Assembly (NCBI GenBank): GCA_035551675.1
Contig: DASZMV010000065.1
Location: forward strand, 25,109 to 89,108
Length of the DNA stretch: 64,000 bases
Reading direction: 5' to 3'
Origin: JAFECT01 sp035551675
GTDB lineage: Bacteria > Pseudomonadota > Alphaproteobacteria > Caulobacterales > Caulobacteraceae
A model generated the notes under the pieces. It was not told where the DNA came from and made no database searches. It worked only from the letters and a program-made list of their open reading frames with translations. Shown one piece after another: positions 56,249 through 64,000 of the stretch. Numbering within the stretch: the stretch's first letter is position 1; each line of letters opens with the position of its first letter. Position numbers and translations under genes: made by a program.

Positions 56249-58519
56249 CTAGAAGAACAGTGGATCTTGCTTCTTCAGCGGCTTGGGCGGCTGCTGCGAG
56301 GGGATCAGGATGCGTGGCGCCATCGCGGCGTGCGGCCCCGGCGGGATGGGCGGATCGTAGGGGTCGCGCGGTGGCGGCGCTGGACGCGCGTAGGGGTCGC
56401 GCGGATCGTAGGAGTCGCGCGGACCGTGGGGGTAGCGCGGATCGTAGGGGTCGCGCGGCGGCGGCGCGGGACGCGTGATCGGGCCGTTCGGCGGCGGCTG
56501 GTCGTCGTCGGGACCGATCGGACGCTGCGTATCCTGGTCGTCGGGCGGCGGCGGCGTCGTTTGTCCATCGGGACTGTTCGGCGGCGGGGTCGTCTGGTTG
56601 TCGGGGCCGTTGCCGAACAGCTGGCCGGTCTCGTCGATCAGCGCGCCGATCGGATCGTTGCCGAGCGGCGAGGTCGCGGGACCCGCGGCGCCGCCGGGAA
56701 TCGGCCCCACCTTGAGACGCGGCAGCGCCGCCGACATGAAGGCGCGCCAGATCGCGGCCGGCGTCTGGCCGCCGGTGACGTGACGCATCGGCTTGTTGTC
56801 GTCCTTGCCGGTCCACACCGCGGTGGTGAAGCCGCCGGTATAGCCGACGAACCAGGCGTCCTTGAAGTCGCTGGCCGTACCGGTCTTGCCCGCGACGTCG
56901 TAGCCCGGAAGCGCTGCGGCGTGACCGGTGCCGCTGGCGATCACCTGGCGCATCATGCGCACCATCTCGCTGAGCGGCGGATTGTTGATCACTTGCGGGC
57001 GGCCGCCTTCGGGCTCGCGGTATTCGTAGAGCGTGCGGCCTGTGCGCGTCTGGATGCGCTGGATGCCGTGCGCCTGCACCTTGTAGCCGCCGTTGGAGAA
57101 CGCCGCGTAGGCCGACGCCATCTCAAGCGGACTGACCGCGGTGTCGCCGAGGGCCATGGCCGGCTCGAGGCCGATATTCGAGGTGATGCCGAGGCGACGC
57201 GCGACATTGGCGACCTTGTCGGTGCCGACCTCGTTCGCGACCTTGGCGGCGACCGTGTTGATCGACTGCGCCAGCGCCGTCTCCATGGTGATGGAGCCGA
57301 GGTAGTTGCCCTCGTAGTTGTGCGGCTGCCAGCCGTTGATGTTCACCGGCTCGTCGACCACCGGCGTGTCCGGCGTATAGCCCGCCTCCATCGCGGCCAG
57401 ATAAACGAAGGGCTTCCACGACGAACCGGCCTGGCGCTTGGCGTCGACGGCGCGATTGAACTGGCTGTCGGCGTAGTTCACCCCGCCGACCATGGCGCGC
57501 ACGCGTCCATCGCCGTCGATGGCCACCAGCGCCGCCTGTTCGACGCCGCGGTTGCGGTCGCGCGCGGCGAGATCGGTGACCGCTTTTTCGGCGGCTTCCT
57601 GGATCGGCAGGTCGAGCGTCGTCTCGACCACCAGGTCCTCGGTCGGTTCGCCGACCAGCGCTCTGATCTCCTGGTCGAGCCAGTCGATGTAATATTCGGC
57701 GTGCTGCGAGGCGAGCGAACGCGACACCACCACGGGACTGGCGGTCGCCTGCGCGCGTTGTTCGGCGCTGATGACGCCGGCCTTCTGCATCTCATTCAGC
57801 ACGATGGTCGCGCGGGTGGCCGCGCGTTTGGCGTCGTTGACCGGGCTGTAGCGCGACGGCGCCTTCATCATGCCGGCCAGCAGCGCCGCTTCGCCGACGC
57901 TGAGCTTGGTGGCGGGCTTGTCGAAATAGCGCTGCGACGCCGCCTGAATGCCGTAGGCCCCGCCGCCGAAATAGACCCGGTTCAGATAGAGGCCGAGGAT
58001 CTGCTTCTTGGAGAACTTATGCTCGAGCCAGACGGCGAGCATGATCTCCTGCAGCTTGCGGTGAATGGTCTTGTCCGGGGTGAGGAACAGATTGCGCGCC
58101 AGCTGCTGGGTGATGGTCGACGCGCCCTCGGCCGCATGTCCCTTGTGCAGGTCGGTCAACACCGCGCGGGCCATGCCGATCGGATCGAAGCCGGGGTGGT
58201 GATAGAAGCGCCGGTCCTCGATGGCGACGAAGGCGGCCGGCACATAGCGGGGCAGGCTGTCGACGTCGACCGGCGGCGCGTACTGGCTGCCGCGCACCGC
58301 GATCAGGGCGCCGTTGCGGTCGAGGAAGGTAATCGAGGGCTGGCGCGAAACTTCGTACAGCTTCGACGTATCGGGCAGGCCGCGCGCCGCGAAGATGAGA
58401 AAGCCCACGAACGCGATGGCGAACCAGACGCCGACCACGGCCGTCCAGTACAGGAACGCCCCCAGCGGCGTACGCTTGCCGGCCCCTGGTTTGCCGGCTC
58501 CTGGGCCGCGGGCAGCCAT
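56249..58519 (-). CDS. Penicillin-binding protein 1A, bifunctional transglycosylase/transpeptidase
   Basis: 756 residues. One membrane helix near residues 20-45, then the GT51 glycosyltransferase: AAFVAIEDRRFYHHPGFDP, GASTITQQLARNLFL, RKLQEIMLAVWLEHKFSKKQILGLYLN. The transpeptidase domain has AGSSWKPFVYLAAM (SxxK, nucleophile Ser), QSINTVAAK (SxN) and GKTGTASDFKDAWFVGYT (KTG). It builds and crosslinks peptidoglycan. From about residue 630 a Pro/Asp/Tyr-rich tail with repeated RDPYDPR-like units is attached, coded by short tandem repeats at DNA level (56345-56470); this tail is not part of the normal family. Confidence 0.94.
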   Translation of the reverse strand: MAARGPGAGKPGAGKRTPLGAFLYWTAVVGVWFAIAFVGFLIFAARGLPDTSKLYEVSRQPSITFLDRNGALIAVRGSQYAPPVDVDSLPRYVPAAFVAIEDRRFYHHPGFDPIGMARAVLTDLHKGHAAEGASTITQQLARNLFLTPDKTIHRKLQEIMLAVWLEHKFSKKQILGLYLNRVYFGGGAYGIQAASQRYFDKPATKLSVGEAALLAGMMKAPSRYSPVNDAKRAATRATIVLNEMQKAGVISAEQRAQATASPVVVSRSLASQHAEYYIDWLDQEIRALVGEPTEDLVVETTLDLPIQEAAEKAVTDLAARDRNRGVEQAALVAIDGDGRVRAMVGGVNYADSQFNRAVDAKRQAGSSWKPFVYLAAMEAGYTPDTPVVDEPVNINGWQPHNYEGNYLGSITMETALAQSINTVAAKVANEVGTDKVANVARRLGITSNIGLEPAMALGDTAVSPLEMASAYAAFSNGGYKVQAHGIQRIQTRTGRTLYEYREPEGGRPQVINNPPLSEMVRMMRQVIASGTGHAAALPGYDVAGKTGTASDFKDAWFVGYTGGFTTAVWTGKDDNKPMRHVTGGQTPAAIWRAFMSAALPRLKVGPIPGGAAGPATSPLGNDPIGALIDETGQLFGNGPDNQTTPPPNSPDGQTTPPPPDDQDTQRPIGPDDDQPPPNGPITRPAPPPRDPYDPRYPHGPRDSYDPRDPYARPAPPPRDPYDPPIPPGPHAAMAPRILIPSQQPPKPLKKQDPLFF

Positions 58520-58767
58520 CAGTGCGAAACTCCGTGCGCCCGAGGCGGCGCGCCAAGCCCATAACGCGGAAATCCCGGCGGCGATCAGGACCTTGGCGCA
58601 AGAAAATCCCCGCCGCCATTCCCCCGCCGCGCCGAACCCCGACCGCTCGAAACTTAGCCGATGCTTCTAGCCCGGGCTACGGGGCTAAACCATGGCGGCC
58701 GCAGGGCCTTGTCGGCCCCGAACCTTAAGAAAGAGTCAGGGTTTCCGAAGGATGGCGCCGGCGCCGG

Positions 58768-59661
58768 TCAGGCCAGAAACGTGTCCACCGCCGCCGAGAA
58801 CTGCTGGGGTTGGTCGATCATCACGAAGTGAAAGCTGTCGTCTATCCGGACGAGCTTCACGCCCTTCAGGCCCCCGTAAGCCGCCTGATACCAGCCGTCG
58901 ACCATGGCGGCGGGGATGCCATAGGCCTTTTGATCGTAGGCATAGAGGACCGTGGTGGGCGCCGCGATCTTGGGAAGTTCAGGCGTCAGGTCGGTGACCA
59001 TCAGGTCGTGCATGGCGCGCGCGACGACGCTGCGGTCGCTGGCCACGGCCTGGCGGGTCAGTTCGGGGCGCGCCGCGTCGGTCTTTACCAGCGAAGCGAT
59101 GAAGCCGGTTTCCGACTTGGCGAAGTCCGCATCGCTCGAAGCGATCATCTGGTCGCGAATGGCGTCCGCCTGGGGCCGCACGCTGTCGGGGGTCGCGGTC
59201 GGGCCGAAAAACAGCACGCTGATGAAGGGCAGGGCGTCGACCACCATCAGCCGTCCGACGCACTGCGGATGGCGCGCCGCCAGCATCAGCCCCGCCTCGC
59301 CGCCGAGCGAATGGCCGATCACCGCCGGCGTTTTCAAACCCGAGGCTTCGATGTAGCGGCAGAGGTCTTCCACCACGGGCGCGACCACATCGCCGGAGGC
59401 GTTGCCGCCGGCCGGCGCGCCGGCGAAGCCTGCGAGCTGGAGGCGGTGCAGACGAAAGTGCGGCTTCAGATGTTCGACGATCCCGTCGAACACGGTGCGT
59501 GACGAGGTGAGGCCCGGGATGAGCACGACGTCGGGACCCTGACCCTCGACGACCACCGTGAAGCGGTCGCTGCTCGAGGGCTGGCTCGCCAACACCTTTG
59601 GGGCGACGGACAAAACAGGCGCTACGGCCAGGGCGCTCAGGATCAGGTCGCGACGTCGCAT
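58768..59661 (-). CDS. Tat-exported alpha/beta hydrolase
   Basis: 297 residues from the ATG at 59661 with a twin-arginine start (RRRDLILSALAVAPVLSVAPKVLA). Core: VVLIPGLTSSRTVFDGIVEHL (oxyanion), AVIGHSLGGEAGLMLAARHP (nucleophile Ser), and the final His in DDSFHFVMIDQPQQFSAAV; an Asp in VLYAYDQKAYG is likely the acid. It is a general periplasmic esterase or lactonase-like enzyme with unknown substrate. It is divergent from recQ with a 122-bp gap. Confidence 0.82.
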   Translation of the reverse strand: MRRRDLILSALAVAPVLSVAPKVLASQPSSSDRFTVVVEGQGPDVVLIPGLTSSRTVFDGIVEHLKPHFRLHRLQLAGFAGAPAGGNASGDVVAPVVEDLCRYIEASGLKTPAVIGHSLGGEAGLMLAARHPQCVGRLMVVDALPFISVLFFGPTATPDSVRPQADAIRDQMIASSDADFAKSETGFIASLVKTDAARPELTRQAVASDRSVVARAMHDLMVTDLTPELPKIAAPTTVLYAYDQKAYGIPAAMVDGWYQAAYGGLKGVKLVRIDDSFHFVMIDQPQQFSAAVDTFLA

Positions 59662-59783
59662 GGGCTCCCCTCCGGTACGGACTCGCGTCACTCTAGCCGC
59701 AATCCCGCCGAAAGCGTGGCCTTCGGCCTTGATCGAGTTCACAATTTGTTCTATTTGTCCGCCTTTCCGGACCTTGTCATCCC

Positions 59784-61631
59784 ATGAGCCTCGACCTGCT
59801 CGCGGAGTCCCCGCCGTCGCTCGACCAGGCGCGCGACCTGTTGCGCCGCGTCTGGGGCCATCCCGATTTCCACGGCCTGCAGGCGGACGTGGTCGAGGAG
59901 GCGCTCGCCGGCCGCGATGCGCTCGCGGTGCTGCCGACCGGCGGCGGCAAGAGCGTCTGCTACCAGATCCCTAGCCTGATGCGCCCGGGCCTCGGCGTCG
60001 TGGTCTCGCCGCTGATCGCGCTGATGGCCGACCAGGTGGCGGCGCTGCGCCAGCTCGGCGTAAAGGCGGCGCGGCTCGATTCCACCTTGCCGTCCTATGA
60101 GCGCGACGAGATTTGGAGCGCGGTCGCCGACGGTTCGCTCGATATCCTCTACATCGCGCCCGAGGGATTGATGAACGGCGCGGTGGAACGCCTGCGCCGG
60201 GTAAAGCTCTCGCTCATCGCGATCGACGAGGCGCACTGCGTCAGTCAGTGGGGCCATGACTTCCGGCCGGAGTATCGCGGTCTCGGGCGACTGAAAGACC
60301 TGTTCCCCGGCGTGCCACGCCTGGCGCTCACCGCCACCGCCGATGCGCGCACGCGTGAAGACGTGCGCCGCTCGCTGCAGCTCGACGCGGCGCGCGAGTT
60401 CGTCGCCTCCTTCGACCGGCCGAACCTGATCCTCTCCGCGGAACGCAAGAGCGGCGCCGGCCGCAAGCGCGTGGCGGCGCTGGTGAAGGCGCGTGCGGGG
60501 ATGTCGGGCATCGTCTACGCGAGCACGCGCGACGGCGTCGAACGCCTGACTGAGGAGCTGAAGGGCGAGGGCGTGCGTGCGCTCGCCTATCACGCGGGCC
60601 TCGACAAATCTGTGCGCCACGACCACCTGCACCAATTCCTCGACGAGGAAGACCGCGTGATGGTGGCGACCATCGCCTTCGGCATGGGGGTCGACAAACC
60701 CGACGTGCGCTTCGTCATCCACGCCGACCCGCCCGCCTCCATCGAAGCCTACTGGCAAGAAGTCGGTCGCGCCGGCCGCGACGGCGAACCCGCCGAAGGG
60801 ATCACGCTCTATTCGTCGGCCGATCTGGGCTGGGGCATGCGCCGCGCCCTCGACCGCGATGTGGACGACGCGGTGAAACAGGTGCAGGTCGCCAAGGTGC
60901 GGCGGCTCTACGCCATGCTCGACGGCATGACCTGTCGTCCCGCCGCCGTGCGACGCTATTTCGGCGAGCGCGACGTCGAACCCTGCGGCCGCTGCGATCT
61001 CTGCGTGTCGCCGCCGTCCGCCGCCGACGCCACCGAGGCTGCGCAGAAGGCGCTCTCCGCCGTGCATCGGCTCGGCGGCCGTTACGGCCGTGCGCGCGTG
61101 GTCGACCACCTGCTCGGCAAGACCAAGGACGTGTCGGACTACGAATCCGCGCTCACCACCTACGGCATCGGCGGCGAGGTCAGCGCCAACGGCTGGCGCG
61201 ACCTGATCGAACAGCTCCTGTTCGAAGGCCTGCTGGTCGAAGACCCCAACGACGGCCGCCCGCTCGTGCGCCTGGGCGGCGCCGAAGAGGTGAAGGCGAT
61301 CTACCGCGGCGAACGGCGCATCGAAATGCGCAAGCTCGAGGCCCACGACGCTCCCTCGCGCACCGGACGCGCGCGTAAGCGGCGCGACGACGTGAACGCG
61401 ATCCTGCGCGAAGGCGACCACGGCCTGTTCGAAGCGCTGAAGGCCTGGCGCAAAGGCCTCGCCGCCGAACAAGGAGTCCCGCCCTACGTCATCTTCGCGG
61501 ATCGCACACTCGCGGAGGTCGCGGCTCTGCGTCCCAAGCTGCTGTCCGACCTGTTGCTTGCCAACGGCGTCGGCGAAGCCAAACTCGCCCGCTACGGCGA
61601 CGCGGTGCTGAAGATTGTGCGCGAGAACTGA
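59784..61631 (+). CDS. recQ: ATP-dependent DNA helicase RecQ
   Basis: 615 residues. Motif 0 Gln in FHGLQADVVEEAL, motif I VLPTGGGKSVCYQ, II LIAIDEAHCVSQWGHDFRPEY, III LALTATADARTREDV, V VATIAFGMGVDKPDVRFVIH, VI YWQEVGRAGRDG. The RQC zinc Cys are in CRPAAVRRYFGERDVEPCGRCDLC, and an HRDC domain closes the protein (EALKAWRKGLAAEQGVPPYVIFADRTLAEVAA...). It unwinds DNA in recombination and fork repair. Confidence 0.96.
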   Translation: MSLDLLAESPPSLDQARDLLRRVWGHPDFHGLQADVVEEALAGRDALAVLPTGGGKSVCYQIPSLMRPGLGVVVSPLIALMADQVAALRQLGVKAARLDSTLPSYERDEIWSAVADGSLDILYIAPEGLMNGAVERLRRVKLSLIAIDEAHCVSQWGHDFRPEYRGLGRLKDLFPGVPRLALTATADARTREDVRRSLQLDAAREFVASFDRPNLILSAERKSGAGRKRVAALVKARAGMSGIVYASTRDGVERLTEELKGEGVRALAYHAGLDKSVRHDHLHQFLDEEDRVMVATIAFGMGVDKPDVRFVIHADPPASIEAYWQEVGRAGRDGEPAEGITLYSSADLGWGMRRALDRDVDDAVKQVQVAKVRRLYAMLDGMTCRPAAVRRYFGERDVEPCGRCDLCVSPPSAADATEAAQKALSAVHRLGGRYGRARVVDHLLGKTKDVSDYESALTTYGIGGEVSANGWRDLIEQLLFEGLLVEDPNDGRPLVRLGGAEEVKAIYRGERRIEMRKLEAHDAPSRTGRARKRRDDVNAILREGDHGLFEALKAWRKGLAAEQGVPPYVIFADRTLAEVAALRPKLLSDLLLANGVGEAKLARYGDAVLKIVREN

Positions 61632-61652
61632 CGCGCCCTCAGGCCCGGCGCG

Positions 61653-61920
61653 TCAATCCGCCGCCGCAAAATGCGCCATCTGATCGTCGTGCTTCTTCAC
61701 GAACGCCGGTCGCGCCACGGCGCGCGCGAGGTGGGCGGCGCAGGCGGGATGGTCCTTCAGGCCGCCGAAGCGGTCGACCAGGCGCAGCGCATCCGCCATG
61801 ACGATGTCGGCGACGGAAAACTCGCCGGCCAGCCAGTCCTGTTCTGCCAGCACCGGCTCCAGCCGCGCGAGGCGAAGCTTGAGGAACTGATCGAACTGCT
61901 CTCACCAGGTCGCCCATGAC
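61653..61920 (-). pseudogene. Glutathione S-transferase remnant (C-terminal domain only)
   Basis: The minus frame reads EQFDQFLKLRLARLEPVLAEQDWLAGEFSVADIVMADALRLVDRFGGLKDHPACAAHLARAVARPAFVKKH, the C-terminal helical domain of a bacterial GST. An in-frame TGA at about 61905 precedes it, and the thioredoxin-like N-terminal half is missing. The sequence beyond is that of a different gene (DUF4262). The only start inside is a GTG at 61853, which would give a 66-residue fragment. A truncated, non-functional copy is most likely. Confidence 0.75.
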
Positions 61921-61965
61921 GCAATCTTTCCATTTCAGGTGGCGACCAAAGCAGGGTGAGTGATG

Positions 61966-62454
61966 TCATGCAATCCCGACAGCGAGCGGGAGATAAAGCA
62001 ATGGTTGGAGGTTCCGCACTCTAGGCGGACATCCCTGCTCCCAAGGATAGTGTCCGTCATTCACGCTTGGCCAGAATAGTTGGAAGGCCCGAAGATTGGA
62101 CGCGTCGCCGAGCCGGAAGCGACGATACCAAAGTGCGAAACCGACGTGGTCCGGAAATTGGCTTGGATCGATCGGCCGCGAAATGCAGTCATAGCCCTCT
62201 AGGAGGCCCGACCATCGCTCGCGGTCACGGAGCATTTTTCCGGCTTTGATTTGGCGAAACATCTCCCACAGCATGCTGTGCGCCAGTTTGAGATCTAGAC
62301 CGTAGATCAAGACCTCGGGCGAGTTCAAAGACTCCCAAAATCCGACCGAATAGCGAAACTGCGGATGCACGCCCTCGCCTTCAACGCCGAGACTGTGGAA
62401 CCCGTGCTCGGCGACATCGGCGACAACCTTCTCGTCGGCCGGGTCGAGCACCAT
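61966..62454 (-). CDS. DUF4262 domain-containing protein
   Basis: 162 residues. VEGEGVHPQFRYSVGFWESLNSPEVLIYGLDLKLAHSMLWEMFRQIKAG is the DUF4262 pattern, followed by CISRPIDPSQFPDHVGFALWYRRF and FQLFWPSVNDGHYPWEQGC. Function is unknown. The base composition here (61920-62460) is clearly less GC-rich than the surroundings and codon use is less biased, so it was probably gained by transfer. It sits where the missing half of the GST remnant would be, between that remnant and gyrB. Confidence 0.85.
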   Translation of the reverse strand: MVLDPADEKVVADVAEHGFHSLGVEGEGVHPQFRYSVGFWESLNSPEVLIYGLDLKLAHSMLWEMFRQIKAGKMLRDRERWSGLLEGYDCISRPIDPSQFPDHVGFALWYRRFRLGDASNLRAFQLFWPSVNDGHYPWEQGCPPRVRNLQPLLYLPLAVGIA

Positions 62455-62457
62455 TCC

Positions 62458-64000
<1,543 letters not shown>

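Noticed and set aside
56267..58564. 765-codon plus-strand frame opposite PBP1A
   Set aside because: Shadow of the penicillin-binding protein, with Arg/Gly-rich low-information product.

Overview
The window is high-GC (about two thirds G+C by eye), densely coding bacterial chromosome. It looks like an alphaproteobacterium, most likely Caulobacterales or a neighbouring order. Evidence for this is a full-length DivL-type kinase with Tyr in the H-box, an ActS/RegB-ActR/RegA pair beside SenC, an MmcB-type nuclease, a cluster of GGAAC-N16/17-(C/G)GTT promoter matches of the alphaproteobacterial general stress sigma factor EcfG, and an sdhCDAB operon of alphaproteobacterial type. I saw no rRNA, tRNA, CRISPR array, insertion sequence or prophage. 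Genus and species cannot be told from the sequence alone.

Layout. 1-2.1 kb: the start of an NRPS-like adenylation enzyme (cut by the window edge) and a TPR-aspartyl/asparaginyl hydroxylase, both on the minus strand. 2.4-7.2 kb: a signalling block with FHA-SpoIIE phosphatase, STAS protein, RsbW-like kinase, membrane Ser/Thr kinase and PP2C phosphatase. 7.3-13.8 kb: a stress island with three hemerythrin proteins, a TolA-like coiled-coil protein, a glsB-alkB-DNA ligase operon, a SIS-domain protein and a DUF3175 protein; five EcfG-like promoters lie inside it. 13.9-16.7 kb: SemiSWEET, AsmA and a small lipoprotein. 17-20.2 kb: M13 peptidase and esterase. 20.3-23.6 kb: modABC plus a MoeB/ThiF protein. 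23.6-30 kb: two tandem DUF4139 proteins and a 1124-residue GH18-deacetylase-glycosyltransferase fusion. 30.1-35.5 kb: DUF2306/LytTR pair, GNAT, mdh, HIT protein and exported proteins of unknown function, with two copies of a 180-bp near-palindromic repeat. 35.6-42 kb: sdhCDAB, ferredoxin and a glycerate-kinase-like P-loop kinase. 42-45.6 kb: TonB-dependent receptor divergent from a BlaI/BlaR1-like pair. 45.8-53.4 kb: DivL, a conserved alphaproteobacterial protein, zincin, MmcB, then the regA/regB/senC redox locus. 53.4-64 kb: SdpR-type repressor pair, PHA depolymerase, YgjP-like peptidase, penicillin-binding protein 1A, hydrolase, RecQ, a truncated GST remnant, DUF4262 protein, and the C-terminal two thirds of gyrB running off the right edge.

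How the parts fit together. The stress island reads as one regulon: promoter matches precede the hemerythrin, glsB-alkB-ligase, SIS and DUF3175 units, and for the SIS gene the promoter fixes the start codon. The regA/regB/senC locus, sdh, mdh and ferredoxin are aerobic respiration and redox functions. Several intergenic spaces hold long inverted repeats (8.5, 32.2, 33.1, 42.0, 45.6 and 49.8 kb) of at least four kinds. One of them supplies the TAG stop codons of both genes flanking it.
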